64,000 nucleotides of DNA, taken from an uncultured Roseburia sp. GTDB lineage: Bacteria > Bacillota > Clostridia > Lachnospirales > Lachnospiraceae. The stretch covers positions 1 through 64,000 of the forward strand of contig CAMWKH010000012.1 of the NCBI GenBank assembly GCA_947174805.1, read 5' to 3'. Below the pieces are notes generated by a model that was not told the origin of the DNA, did no database searches, and worked only from the letters and a program-made list of their open reading frames with translations. The position numbers and the translations under genes are program-made. Each line of letters opens with the position of its first letter. The first letter of the stretch is position 1. Below, one piece after another: positions 16,472 to 25,912 of the stretch.

Positions 16472-17461
16472 ATGGGAGACTTTTCAAAAATACTTGGACA
16501 TGAGAACATAATCGGATACTTTAAAAATGCAATATCTATGGAAAAGGTGACCCATGCCTATATTTTAAACGGCCAGGAGAAGTCTGGAAAAATGATGCTG
16601 GCGGAGGCTTTTGCCATGGCCCTCCAGTGTGAGCAGGGGGGGAGTACTCCATGTAACCTATGCCATTCCTGCAAGCAGGCTTTGAGCCATAACCAGCCGG
16701 ATATCATTTATGTCACCCATGAAAAACCCAATACGATAGGGGTGGAAGATATCCGCAAGCAGATAAATGACGATATTGTCTTAAAGCCCTACAGCAGTAA
16801 ATTTAAGATATACATCGTGGATGAAGCGGAAAAAATGAACATTCAGGCACAGAACGCTCTCTTAAAAACCATGGAGGAGCCACCCGCCTACGCAGTTTTA
16901 CTTTTGCTTTCCACAAATGCGGACAGTTTTCTTCCCACCATTCTTTCCAGGTGTGTGCGTCTGGACCTAAAGGCGGTTCCAGACTCCATGATTCGCAAAT
17001 ACCTTATGGAAGAAAAGCAGGTTCCCAGTTATCAGGCAGATATCTGTGTGGCCTTTGCCCAGGGAAATGTGGGTAAAGCTATGGCCCTTGCCTCCTCAGA
17101 CAATTTTAATGAGATGAAAAATTCCGCCCTGCAGCTCATAAAGAGGTTAAATGATATAGATTTATATGAGATGATGCAGGCAGTAAAACAGATATCAGAG
17201 TATAAATTGGAGATAAGAGATTATTTTGATTTAATGATGATCTGGTATAGGGATGTGCTTTTATACAAAGCAACTGCAGATGCAAACCGTTTGATTTTTC
17301 AGGAGGAAATCTACAGTATAAAAAAAGCGGCGTCCCACAGTTCCTATGAGGGAATTGAAAACATATTAAAGGCTTTGGAGAAAGCAAAAGTGCGTTTAAA
17401 GGCAAACGTTAATTTTGAACTTTTGATAGAACTATTATTATTGACCATAAAGGAGAATTAG
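16472..17461 (+). CDS. holB: DNA polymerase III subunit delta'
   Basis: This 329-aa clamp-loader subunit shows an atypical Walker A (NGQEKSGKMMLAEAFA), the zinc-binding cysteines CEQGG...CNLCHSC, the Walker B-like YIVDEAEKMN, the sensor-like LLLSTNADSFLPTILSRC (SRC motif) and a C-terminal collar domain. It assembles with delta and DnaX to load the sliding clamp. ATG 16466 is only one nucleotide past GGAGG (16460-16464), so ATG 16472 is preferred. It is separated from ricT by one nucleotide. Confidence 0.93.
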   Translation: MGDFSKILGHENIIGYFKNAISMEKVTHAYILNGQEKSGKMMLAEAFAMALQCEQGGSTPCNLCHSCKQALSHNQPDIIYVTHEKPNTIGVEDIRKQINDDIVLKPYSSKFKIYIVDEAEKMNIQAQNALLKTMEEPPAYAVLLLLSTNADSFLPTILSRCVRLDLKAVPDSMIRKYLMEEKQVPSYQADICVAFAQGNVGKAMALASSDNFNEMKNSALQLIKRLNDIDLYEMMQAVKQISEYKLEIRDYFDLMMIWYRDVLLYKATADANRLIFQEEIYSIKKAASHSSYEGIENILKALEKAKVRLKANVNFELLIELLLLTIKEN

Positions 17462-17462
17462 A

Positions 17463-18368
17463 ATGACAAAAGTAGTTGGAGTCCGGTTCCGCAATGCCGG
17501 TAAGATTTATTATTTTAACCCGGCAAATTTTGAAATGGAAACCGGCACCCACGTGATTGTGGAAACTGCCCGGGGAGTGGAGATGGGCACTGTCATCCTC
17601 CCGCCCAAGGAGGTGGAGGATGAGGCGGTAGTTCAGCCGTTAAAGACAGTAATCCGTGTTGCCACGGAGGCGGACGAGAAGGTGGTAAAACGAAATAAGG
17701 AAAAGGAAAAAGAAGCCTTTACAATTTGTCTGGAAAAAATTGCAAAACATCGGCTGGATATGAAGCTGGTGGATGCTGAATATACCTTTGACAACAATAA
17801 GCTGCTCTTTTACTTTACGGCGGACGGAAGAATTGATTTCCGGGAGCTGGTAAAGGATTTGGCCTCTGTATTCCGGACAAGGATTGAGCTTCGGCAGATT
17901 GGTGTGAGAGATGAGACAAAAATTTTAGGGGGCGTGGGAATTTGCGGCAGGGCACTGTGCTGCCATACCTATCTCTCTGAGTTTGTACCTGTCTCTATAA
18001 AAATGGCAAAGGAGCAGAACCTTTCCCTGAATCCCACTAAAATTTCCGGTGTCTGCGGCAGATTGATGTGCTGCCTGAAAAACGAGCAGGAAACCTATGA
18101 ATACTTAAACAGCCGTCTTCCTTTTGTAGGCGACCATGTTACTACCCCGGAAGGGTTAAAAGGTGAAGTGCAGAATGTGAATGTGCTGCGCCAGCTTGTA
18201 AAAGTTATTGTGGATGTGGGGGATGAAAAAGAAGCCAGGGAATATCCTGTGGAGGAATTAAAGTTCAAACCCAGAAAAAAACATGTAAAACTCTCCCCAG
18301 AAGAATTAAAAGAGCTGGCGGCTTTGGAGGACAAGGGAGGAAAATCAAAAATTGACGATGGAAAATAA
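17463..18368 (+). CDS. ricT: RicT / YaaT, PSP1-domain regulatory protein
   Basis: This 301-aa PSP1 protein carries the cysteine pattern of RicT: GICGRALCCHTY and GVCGRLMCCLKNE, which in B. subtilis helps bind Fe-S clusters in the RicA-RicF-RicT (Y-complex) controlling RNase Y mRNA processing, biofilm and sporulation. The N-terminus VGVRFRNAGKIYYFNP is also typical. The holB-ricT-trmN6 order is conserved. It overlaps the following gene by about 17 nt. Confidence 0.93.
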   Translation: MTKVVGVRFRNAGKIYYFNPANFEMETGTHVIVETARGVEMGTVILPPKEVEDEAVVQPLKTVIRVATEADEKVVKRNKEKEKEAFTICLEKIAKHRLDMKLVDAEYTFDNNKLLFYFTADGRIDFRELVKDLASVFRTRIELRQIGVRDETKILGGVGICGRALCCHTYLSEFVPVSIKMAKEQNLSLNPTKISGVCGRLMCCLKNEQETYEYLNSRLPFVGDHVTTPEGLKGEVQNVNVLRQLVKVIVDVGDEKEAREYPVEELKFKPRKKHVKLSPEELKELAALEDKGGKSKIDDGK

Positions 18369-19095
18369 TCTGAAACCTATGGAGCGGTTGGATGAATTAC
18401 ATCGAAACGGTTACTATATTATTCAAAATCCAGAAAAATTCTGTTTTGGAATGGATGCGGTACTCTTGTCTGGTTTTGCCGCTGTAAAATCTGGAGAGCG
18501 GACACTGGATTTAGGTACAGGCACAGGGATTATTCCTATTCTTCTGGAGGCAAAGACAAAGGGGGAGCATTTTACCGGACTTGAAATTCAGGAGGAAAGT
18601 GCAGATATGGCAAGGCGCAGTGTGGCACTCAACAGTCTGGAAGAAAAAATAGATATTGTAACTGGGGATATCAAAGATGCTTCTAAGTTGTTTGGGGCAT
18701 CTTCTTTTCATGTAATCACTACAAATCCGCCCTATATGATTGGAAACCATGGAATCTCCTGTGCCAGCGAGGCAAAAGCCATCGCCAGACATGAAACGCT
18801 TTGTACGCTGGATGATATTTTAAGGGAGAGCGCAAAGCTCTTAAAGCCCAGGGGCAGATTTTATATGGTGCACAGGCCCTTCCGTTTAGCGGAAATCATG
18901 AGTAAAATGGTGTCTTATAAAATTGAACCAAAGCGGATGAAGCTGGTGTATCCCTTTGTGGACAAGGAGCCCAATATGGTTTTGATTGAAGGGCTTTTGG
19001 AGGGCAATTCCAGAATGACAGTGGAAAAACCTTTAATCGTGTATAAGGAACCTGGGGTTTATACAGATGAAATTTACGATATTTATGGATATTAA
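18352..19095 (+). CDS. tRNA1(Val) (adenine-37-N6)-methyltransferase-like (TrmN6/YabB)
   Basis: This ~247-aa Rossmann methyltransferase has motif I LDLGTGTGIIPILL, motif II-like GLEIQ and the N6-adenine catalytic NPPY (TTNPPYM, near residue 124). It is likely to methylate A37 of a tRNA, as YfiC/TrmN6 does; substrate specificity is inferred. The start is ambiguous: TTG 18352 lies 11 nt after GGAGG (18336-18340), while ATG 18358 lies 17 nt after it. Either start overlaps the end of ricT, implying coupling. Confidence 0.85.
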   Translation: MTMENNLKPMERLDELHRNGYYIIQNPEKFCFGMDAVLLSGFAAVKSGERTLDLGTGTGIIPILLEAKTKGEHFTGLEIQEESADMARRSVALNSLEEKIDIVTGDIKDASKLFGASSFHVITTNPPYMIGNHGISCASEAKAIARHETLCTLDDILRESAKLLKPRGRFYMVHRPFRLAEIMSKMVSYKIEPKRMKLVYPFVDKEPNMVLIEGLLEGNSRMTVEKPLIVYKEPGVYTDEIYDIYGY

Positions 19096-19138
19096 ATAGT
19101 ACACTTATTCCGCTTTTAATAAAATGAAAGGGTAAATT

Positions 19139-19975
19139 ATGGCAGGAAAATTGTATCTTTGTGCAACTCCCATTGGAAATTTGGAGGATATTACACTTCG
19201 GGTCCTTCGCACATTAAAGGAAGTGGATTTGATTGCAGCGGAGGATACCAGAAATTCTATCCGTCTTTTAAATCATTTTGAAATAAAAACTCCTATGACC
19301 AGTTACCACGAGCACAATAAAATAGAAAAAGCCTATCAGCTTGTTTCTCTCATGGAGGAGGGGAAAAATATTGCTCTGATTACAGATGCGGGAACTCCGG
19401 GAATTTCTGACCCGGGGGAGGATTTGGTGCGGATTTGTTATGCAAAAGGGATTGAGGTCACCTCCCTTCCCGGTGCGGCGGCATGTATCACAGCCCTTAC
19501 CATGTCGGGGCAGAAAACCAGGAGATTTTCCTTTGAGGCTTTTCTTCCCAGGGATAAAAAAGAGCGGGAAGAGGTTTTGAGGGAGATGAGGGAGGATACC
19601 CGGACATTGATTGTCTACGAGGCGCCCCATCACCTGAAAAAAACTTTAAAAGAGTTGGCGGATGTTTTAGGTGACCGGAATATAACCATATGCCGGGAGC
19701 TTACAAAGAAGTTTGAGGAAAAACTTCCCATGACATTGCAGGAGGCTTTGTCTTACTATGAGGAAAAAGAACCCCGGGGGGAATTTGTATTAATTATAGA
19801 GGGAAAAGACCGGGAGGAAATAAAAAAGCAGGAGCAGGCCCTGTGGGAGGATTTGAGCCTGCAGGAACACATGGAAATCTATGAAAAAAAAGGCATGACA
19901 AGAAAAGATGCCATGAAAGCTGTGGCAAAGGACAGGGGAATAAGCAAAAGGGATGTGTATCAGGGGCTTTTGTGA
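19139..19975 (+). CDS. rsmI: 16S rRNA (cytidine-1402-2'-O)-methyltransferase RsmI
   Basis: This 278-aa tetrapyrrole-methylase-fold protein has the RsmI landmarks: LYLCATPIGNLEDIT, AEDTRNS, SYHEHN, ITDAGTPGISDPG, SLPGAAACITAL, the FEAFLPR stretch, YEAPHHLKKTL and CRELTKKFEE. It 2'-O-methylates C1402 in the decoding centre. The C-terminal ~35 residues form a small helical tail. Its end overlaps the convergent AraC gene by 16 nt. Confidence 0.96.
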   Translation: MAGKLYLCATPIGNLEDITLRVLRTLKEVDLIAAEDTRNSIRLLNHFEIKTPMTSYHEHNKIEKAYQLVSLMEEGKNIALITDAGTPGISDPGEDLVRICYAKGIEVTSLPGAAACITALTMSGQKTRRFSFEAFLPRDKKEREEVLREMREDTRTLIVYEAPHHLKKTLKELADVLGDRNITICRELTKKFEEKLPMTLQEALSYYEEKEPRGEFVLIIEGKDREEIKKQEQALWEDLSLQEHMEIYEKKGMTRKDAMKAVAKDRGISKRDVYQGLL

Positions 19976-20844
19976 CGGTATTTTGTGGGGGAGCATCCTT
20001 TGAATTTTCGGAATACTTTTGTGTAATAGTTAGAGTCATTAAATCCTACGGATTCTGCAATCTCTGCAATGGAATCGTTTGTATTTGAAAGGTAATCAAT
20101 ACTTTTCTCAATCCGGTATTGGAGAATAAATTCAAAGAGGGAGATATGCATGTGCTTTTTAAAGAGCCTGGAACATTCGCTTTCACACAGGTGAATTTGT
20201 CCGGCAATTTCCCCTAATGTAAGTTTTCTCATATAATTCTTATCTATATAGGATAGGATTTTTCGGATTCTGTCAAAGCTGCATTTATCCTCTGGCATAT
20301 CCTTTGAATATGTGTCATGAAACAGATAAATTTGTTTCCAAAATTTTTGAAGTTCCGCCGCAATGTTAAGCTCATAACCCAGATTTTTTTCAGTGTGAAT
20401 ATTTATGATATTTTTTACCGCTTGTAGGGCGATAAAGTGCCATTCTTCTGAAAAATCAAAATGAATGGCAGGCATCGAATGATTTTTTAATATAGGCCTT
20501 ACATATTTTTGATAGATTAAACTGTTTTCATAGCCGTAAATCAATTTTGGATCAAATGTTACGGATGTGTAGGTGCAATCTTTTCTGTCTAACATTTCTC
20601 CTGCATGGAGAGTGTTGGAATTTCCAAAAACCCCTTCCCCCTCTCTGATATGAAACACAGAGTCATTGACTTTATAAATCATTTCCCCCTGGGTGACGAA
20701 GGTAACTTCAATTTCTGGATGCCAGTGCCACAGGAAAGAGCCTGTCTCATACCCGGAAAGTTTTTCATAGCTCACCAAAAAAGGAAAGGAGTAGTTTCCG
20801 TGCTCCTTCATTTCTTTTTGAAACCGGTCTGTCAAAATCTGCAT
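19960..20844 (-). CDS. AraC-family transcriptional regulator (cupin sensor)
   Basis: This 294-aa regulator has an N-terminal cupin ligand-binding domain (WHWHPEIEVTFVTQGEMIY and GEGVFGNSNTLHAGE) and a C-terminal double HTH (LTLGEIAGQIHLCESECSRLFKK, quoted around residues 210-232, then IAEIAESVGFNDSNYYTKVF). ATG 20844 follows AAAGGAG; a longer in-frame start 30 nt upstream lacks one. It is divergent from the aldo/keto reductase-galactokinase pair and probably activates it in response to a sugar. That target is inferred from position only. Confidence 0.88.
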   Translation of the reverse strand: MQILTDRFQKEMKEHGNYSFPFLVSYEKLSGYETGSFLWHWHPEIEVTFVTQGEMIYKVNDSVFHIREGEGVFGNSNTLHAGEMLDRKDCTYTSVTFDPKLIYGYENSLIYQKYVRPILKNHSMPAIHFDFSEEWHFIALQAVKNIINIHTEKNLGYELNIAAELQKFWKQIYLFHDTYSKDMPEDKCSFDRIRKILSYIDKNYMRKLTLGEIAGQIHLCESECSRLFKKHMHISLFEFILQYRIEKSIDYLSNTNDSIAEIAESVGFNDSNYYTKVFRKFKGCSPTKYRHKSP

Positions 20845-20896
20845 ATTTTTCTCCTTTAAAAAGTGGAAACACAAAATAGTACTTATATTTTGTAAT

Positions 20897-20925
20897 ATTT
20901 TACACTAATTCAAATAAAATCTCAA
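20897..20925 (-). promoter_or_regulatory. Promoter of the AraC regulator
   Basis: On the minus strand, TTGAGA (20925-20920), a 17-nt spacer and TAAAAT (20902-20897) precede the start at 20844. No good -35 is visible for the divergent + strand operon, consistent with an activator-dependent promoter. Confidence 0.55.
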
Positions 20926-21042
20926 GATAATACTAATTCTTCTCAATTTGTTCAAGGCTATCCAGGTTATTTTATGTTACATTATAGAAAAGTAAGAAAA
21001 CATGTTGATTTGGTTTTTGTTTTAAAGTAAGGAGGATGGTAA

Positions 21043-22035
21043 ATGTATATTGCAAAGGGGACACGATATGATAAGATGCAGTATAGGCGCTGCGGCGCCA
21101 GCGGACTTTTGCTTCCAGCGGTTTCATTGGGACTGTGGCATAATTTTGGCTCGAACGGAAACTTTGATACGATGACGGATATGTGCCGCACTGCATTTGA
21201 CTGTGGGATAACCCATTTTGATTTGGCAAATAATTACGGCCCTGGGCCTGGTGCAGCGGAAGAAAATTTTGGCCGTATTTTAAAAAACACGTTTCAGGGT
21301 TACAGAGACGAATTGGTTATTTCCACAAAGGCGGGGTACGATATGTGGCCGGGGCCTTACGGAAATTGGGGAAGCAAAAAATATCTGGTAGCTAGCCTTG
21401 ACCAGAGCTTAATGAGGATGGGATTGGATTATGTGGACATATTTTATCATCACAGGCCGGACCCTGATACTCCGCTGGAAGAGACGGCCCGAGCCTTAGA
21501 CGGCATTGTAAGAAGCGGAAAAGCTTTGTATGTGGGAATTTCTAATTATAATAAGGAACAGACCATTGCCATTGCAGAGCTGTTTCAAAACATGGGAACA
21601 CCCTTTATTATTAATCAGCGGAAATATTCCATGCTTGTCAGAGACATTGAAAAAGACGGGTTAAAGGAATACGCCGGAGAAAACGGGATTGGGATCATTA
21701 CATTTTGTCCATTGGCCCAGGGGCTTTTGACAGACCGTTATCTAAATGGCATTCCCGAAGACAGCCGCATCCGCACAGACGGAAGATTTTTAAAAGAAGA
21801 TGCCATTCAAAGAGATACGCTGGAAAAAATAAAGGCGTTACATGAGATTGCAAAAGAGCGGGGACAGAGCTTAGCCCAAATGGCTTTGGCATGGATTCTG
21901 CGGGATGGGGATATAACCAGTGTATTGATTGGGGCGTCTAAAGCGTCTCAGATTATTGATAATGTAGGAATGATTAATAATACAGCTTTTAGCAGTGAAG
22001 AGCGGAATAAAATTGATGAGATATTGAATCTATAA
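21043..22035 (+). CDS. Aldo/keto reductase (YghZ / glyceraldehyde-3-phosphate reductase type)
   Basis: This 330-aa TIM-barrel oxidoreductase uses NADPH. It shows the catalytic tetrad region (FDLANNYGPGPGAAEENFG with Asp and Tyr; STKAGYDMWPGPYG with Lys; DIFYHHRPDPDTPLEET with His), GISNY, and the cofactor segment LIGASKASQI. The WPGPYG insertion is characteristic of the YghZ/AKR14-like group active on L-glyceraldehyde 3-phosphate or methylglyoxal. AAGGAGG sits 7 nt before the start. It is followed 31 nt later by a galactokinase-family gene, suggesting joint sugar metabolism. Confidence 0.88.
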   Translation: MYIAKGTRYDKMQYRRCGASGLLLPAVSLGLWHNFGSNGNFDTMTDMCRTAFDCGITHFDLANNYGPGPGAAEENFGRILKNTFQGYRDELVISTKAGYDMWPGPYGNWGSKKYLVASLDQSLMRMGLDYVDIFYHHRPDPDTPLEETARALDGIVRSGKALYVGISNYNKEQTIAIAELFQNMGTPFIINQRKYSMLVRDIEKDGLKEYAGENGIGIITFCPLAQGLLTDRYLNGIPEDSRIRTDGRFLKEDAIQRDTLEKIKALHEIAKERGQSLAQMALAWILRDGDITSVLIGASKASQIIDNVGMINNTAFSSEERNKIDEILNL

Positions 22036-22066
22036 AATATAGAGTATATGAAAAGGAGAAAAAATT

Positions 22067-23308
22067 ATGAGACTTCCAGACACAAACACATTGCAAAAGA
22101 TATACGGAGAAACAGAGATAAGCGGCAAGAGATTTGAATCTTTAGGGGAAAACTTTAAAAAATGCTTTGGAAAAGATGAGGCGGAATTCTTTTCTTCTCC
22201 GGGCAGAACGGAGATTATCGGAAATCATACCGACCATAACGGGGGCAAGATTTTAGCTGCAAGTATTAATATGGATACCATAGGGGCGGCGCTTCCAAAT
22301 GATTCCAATATCATTGAGATTGTAAGCGAGGGTTACCGGGATAAAATTGTGGTGGATATCACAGAAGTTGACCATGCACCACAAAATCAGGGAACTCTTT
22401 CCCTGGTGGCAGGCATGGTAAAAGCAATTCAGGAATTTGGCTTTCAGGTTTCCGGCTTCCAGGCATATGTCTCCACAGAGGTTATCAGCTCCGCAGGGGT
22501 TAGTTCCTCCGCCTCTTTTGAGATGCTGTTTTGCGCCATGGTGAATTATTTCTTTAATGAAAATAAGATGAGCTGCCTGGACTGTGCAAAAATAGGGCAG
22601 TATGGGGAAAACCATTATTGGAATAAAGCTTCCGGCCTTATGGATCAGCTTGCCTGTGCAGCAGGCGGGGCAATCGCACTGGATTTTTCCACAGAAAAAG
22701 TTTATGAAAAAATTGATTTTTCTTTTGAAGACTTTGGATATGATATGGTAATTGTAAATACAGGTAAAGGCCATGCAGATTTAAGCGACGAATACAGCCA
22801 GGTTCCCCAGGAAATGAAGGCTGTGGCAAAATGTCTCGGACATTCCCTTTTATGTGAAGGAACTTTGGATGAGGTTGTAAATAATATGGCCCAGATAGAG
22901 AAACATGTAAAAAATGACAGGGCAATCCTTCGCGCAATTCATTTTTATGAGGAAAATAGGAGAGTTGAGAAAATTATTTCCGCTATAAATAATAAGAAGG
23001 GGGATATTCTTTTAAATATTGTGGAAGAGTCAGGAAAATCTTCCTGGGAGCTTTTGCAGAATTGTTATTCCCTGGCAAATTTTAAGGAGCAGAAAGTGAC
23101 TTTATGTCTTGCCCTTACCCAGCTTTTCTTAAATGAGAAAAAGGATGGATGCTGCAGAGTCCACGGGGGTGGATTTGCAGGAGTGATTTTAGGGGTGATT
23201 CCAAAAGAATGTACGAAAGAGTATGTGGAGTATATGTCCGGATATGTGGGAAAAGAGAATGTGTATTCTATGAAAATAAGAGATACCGGGGCGGTGCATT
23301 TGGGATAA
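22067..23308 (+). CDS. Galactokinase family (GHMP) sugar kinase
   Basis: This 413-aa GHMP kinase has the galactokinase signature in variant form (SPGRTEIIGNHTDHNGG, about residues 45-61), the ATP-binding VISSAGVSSSASFEM (about 141-155), the catalytic-Asp region GLMDQLACAAGG and the third motif CCRVHGGGFAGVILG. It phosphorylates galactose or a related sugar at C1. The longer middle section and divergent sequence suggest a clade distinct from standard GalK. No galT or galE is nearby. A strong terminator follows. Confidence 0.87.
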   Translation: MRLPDTNTLQKIYGETEISGKRFESLGENFKKCFGKDEAEFFSSPGRTEIIGNHTDHNGGKILAASINMDTIGAALPNDSNIIEIVSEGYRDKIVVDITEVDHAPQNQGTLSLVAGMVKAIQEFGFQVSGFQAYVSTEVISSAGVSSSASFEMLFCAMVNYFFNENKMSCLDCAKIGQYGENHYWNKASGLMDQLACAAGGAIALDFSTEKVYEKIDFSFEDFGYDMVIVNTGKGHADLSDEYSQVPQEMKAVAKCLGHSLLCEGTLDEVVNNMAQIEKHVKNDRAILRAIHFYEENRRVEKIISAINNKKGDILLNIVEESGKSSWELLQNCYSLANFKEQKVTLCLALTQLFLNEKKDGCCRVHGGGFAGVILGVIPKECTKEYVEYMSGYVGKENVYSMKIRDTGAVHLG

Positions 23309-23322
23309 ACTAGGAAATGCTG

Positions 23323-23376
23323 CAGAGCACTCTATCTGTTATCAATTTAACAGATAGAGTGCTCTGTTTAGATTTG
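23323..23376. terminator. Bidirectional terminator
   Basis: An 18-bp perfect stem (23323-23340/23349-23366, CAGAGCACTCTATCTGTT) with an 8-nt loop is followed by a T-rich stretch; it lies between convergent galactokinase and DUF885 genes. Confidence 0.88.
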
Positions 23377-25161
23377 TTATTGTAATAAATATTCTCTTAA
23401 AATATAAAAGGGCATAGGTCCCGCTTCCACGATTCTTTTGTGAAATTCCAAGTCAGTGTATTTATTTCCCCAGGCCTCTTTCATATCTTTTTTCAACTCC
23501 AAAAACTCCAGATATCCAATATAATATTTCAGGTAATGGGCGGGCTCCTGTACAATCAGCTCGTAAATACTTTGAATCGTCTCCTCATCCTTTATGCCGT
23601 AATCTTCAAAAAACTTTTTTACGTCATCCAGGGACCATCCGTCATTGTGAATCCCCATATCTACCGTGGCATAAAGGCTTAACAGTGCAGATTGATTGTA
23701 CATTAGTATGTTAGAAATTTCCGCTTCTAAATCCATATATTTGTAAGAAATCATTTCCACGTATGTCGCCCATCCCTCGACGAAACCAGGATAATTTAAA
23801 AGGGAACGCACAGGCTCTAATCCGGCTGCATGGGAGCCTGTGGTCTGATACAGGTGGCCGGGATATCCCTCGTGGGCTAGAGTGGTAAAAAGCTGCACGC
23901 CCTGATAGCCGCTTTTCTTATTTATATAAATGACATTGTGGTCCAAATCATCCAGGGGTGCAGTGAGATAGAAAGCAGGGGCAAGTGCGTCCTGGAGGGA
24001 TTCATGTACATAATTTACCTCAAATGATGTATTTGTGGCGGCAGGAAAATCCGAGAGCATTTTTTCCTGAAGGAGGTTTAATGCAGATTCCGGGCTTTCC
24101 ACTGTGATATCTGCTCCCTGGGAGATCAAAAGAAGGGAGGGATTTTTGGCTGTAATCTGCTGTATATTAATAATATCAGAATTTCTCTGGGTTTCTGTGA
24201 GCTTTTGAAGGTCCTCTATACTCCTGTCTGAGCCCGTGTAACTCTTCACCAGATAAGCGTAATACTCTTTTCCTTTGGGAAAATGACAGAGGCCTTTTTC
24301 ATTTTTGCCGGAACCTTTTAATTTGGAAAGTTCGTCTATCATAGATTGGTAGGCAGGAACTACTTTCTGTAAAATTAAATTGCGGTTCTGGGTTTTATAA
24401 GTTTCTTTTTTCTCTTCCGGCACATCTTCCAACTTATCAATTCTTGTGTTAAAGGTAGAAATAAGGTAATTATTTTCCGGGTCAATAGTAAATGAGCGGC
24501 AGGATTCTAATATTGTGTTCACCGCAGTATCTGACATAAAAAGACCTTCCTTGGATTTTTGCTTTTCAAAGTCTAAAATACTTGCAAAGTATTCCTGGAT
24601 ATTTCCCAGAAGGGTAAGGTAATCTGTCACATCTTTTTGATTGGAAAAGGAGTATTCCGCCAAAAGTACAGGAAGCTCTGAAGTCACGCCTGTAGTGGGG
24701 CGGAGAGGTTCACTGTAATAGGTGAGGTCGGAAATTCCCAGTTCTCCATCGCAGTAATCTTTTAATATTGCTAAAGTCAGCCGCTGTCTGTCGTTTAAAG
24801 CGTCAGAATCAAAAGAATCTAAAACGGCCTTCATATTTTCTAACTGGGAAACACTGTTTTCCATGTCTTCCCTGGACAGATTCCCCAGGGAGATTTTGTA
24901 ATCCTTGATGCCGTAAGCCTCCGGGTCTTTTAAGGTATAATGGAGGTTTATGGTGTTGGAGGTAACTTCCTGGATAAAAAGTTCTCTGGTATAGTCGTCA
25001 AATTTACTGCTTTCATTATTTTCCCTGGACTCAAAGCTTTTTGATTCCTCAGAAGGGGCAGGAGTATTTATGGGTGTCTGGCATCCGTAAAACTGTGTAA
25101 GGGAGAGAGCCAGGCAGAGGATACTTATAATAATTGATTTTACTTTTTTTGTTGGTTTCAA
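23377..25161 (-). CDS. DUF885 family lipoprotein, putative zinc peptidase
   Basis: This ~594-aa secreted lipoprotein has a signal segment and lipobox ending in QFYGC, followed by a Ser/Glu-rich linker. The DUF885 domain carries LAHEGYPGHLYQ (HE...H) and GFVEGWATYVE, the presumed zinc site, as in bacterial peptidases of this family. It is likely anchored outside the membrane. ATG 25170 touches the AGAAAGG box, while TTG 25161 is spaced 8 nt from it, so TTG is preferred. It is divergent from spmA. Substrate unknown. Confidence 0.82.
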   Translation of the reverse strand: MKPTKKVKSIIISILCLALSLTQFYGCQTPINTPAPSEESKSFESRENNESSKFDDYTRELFIQEVTSNTINLHYTLKDPEAYGIKDYKISLGNLSREDMENSVSQLENMKAVLDSFDSDALNDRQRLTLAILKDYCDGELGISDLTYYSEPLRPTTGVTSELPVLLAEYSFSNQKDVTDYLTLLGNIQEYFASILDFEKQKSKEGLFMSDTAVNTILESCRSFTIDPENNYLISTFNTRIDKLEDVPEEKKETYKTQNRNLILQKVVPAYQSMIDELSKLKGSGKNEKGLCHFPKGKEYYAYLVKSYTGSDRSIEDLQKLTETQRNSDIINIQQITAKNPSLLLISQGADITVESPESALNLLQEKMLSDFPAATNTSFEVNYVHESLQDALAPAFYLTAPLDDLDHNVIYINKKSGYQGVQLFTTLAHEGYPGHLYQTTGSHAAGLEPVRSLLNYPGFVEGWATYVEMISYKYMDLEAEISNILMYNQSALLSLYATVDMGIHNDGWSLDDVKKFFEDYGIKDEETIQSIYELIVQEPAHYLKYYIGYLEFLELKKDMKEAWGNKYTDLEFHKRIVEAGPMPFYILREYLLQ

Positions 25162-25272
25162 ATGATACATCCTTTCTGTTTTATAGTAAAGTGAGAGATG
25201 ATACTTTTATCATAGCATATGAGACAAATATGGGAAATATTATATAGAAAAAGGAAAAGGAGATTTGCACCT

Positions 25273-25905
25273 ATGAATTATTTATGGGGATTTATGATTT
25301 TAATCGGAGTGGTATATGCCGCTTTTACAGGCAATCTTCCTGCCGTTACCGAGGCGGCCATAAATTCCGCAAAAGAAGCTGTTACATTGTGCATTACCAT
25401 GATGGGAGTAATGTCTTTTTGGGTGGGGATGATGCGAATAGCACAGCGGGCCGGTATTATCTCGGGAGCCACAAAAAAGTTAATGCCTTTGCTGAAATTT
25501 CTTTTTCCACGAATTCCGGCGGAACATCCGGCAAACCTTTATATCGCCACTAATATGATAGCAAATATTTTTGGGTTGGGCTGGGCGGCGACGCCGGCGG
25601 GGCTTAAGGCGATGGAGTGTTTGGAGGAGCTTAGAAAGGAAAAAGAGCTGGATATTAATAAAAAAGGGTATATCAAGAATAATAATTCCGCTTTAAAAGG
25701 TGTTGCTAGTAATGAAATGTGCATTTTTTTAATTATCAATATCTCTTCTTTACAGTTAATTCCGATGAATGTCATTGCATACAGAAGCCAGTATGGAAGT
25801 GTAAATCCAACCTCCGTTATTGGGCCGGGTATTATGGCTACGGTGGTGAGCACAGTGGCGGCAGTTATATTTTGTAAAGTGATGGATAGAAATAGGAGAG
25901 TATAA
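25273..25905 (+). CDS. spmA: Spore maturation protein A
   Basis: This ~210-aa integral membrane protein has the SpmA features: YLWGFMILIGVVYAAFTGN, the nucleoside-recognition-like MGVMSFWVGMMRIAQRAGI, FPRIPAEHPA and TNMIANIFGLGWAATPAGL. SpmA, with SpmB, is needed for spore core dehydration. ATG 25273 is preceded by AAAAGGAGA; longer in-frame starts are not well supported. Normally spmB follows directly; here the next gene is an unrelated AraC regulator on the other strand, and spmB lies at 31847-32377. Confidence 0.9.
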   Translation: MNYLWGFMILIGVVYAAFTGNLPAVTEAAINSAKEAVTLCITMMGVMSFWVGMMRIAQRAGIISGATKKLMPLLKFLFPRIPAEHPANLYIATNMIANIFGLGWAATPAGLKAMECLEELRKEKELDINKKGYIKNNNSALKGVASNEMCIFLIINISSLQLIPMNVIAYRSQYGSVNPTSVIGPGIMATVVSTVAAVIFCKVMDRNRRV

Positions 25906-25912
25906 TACAGGG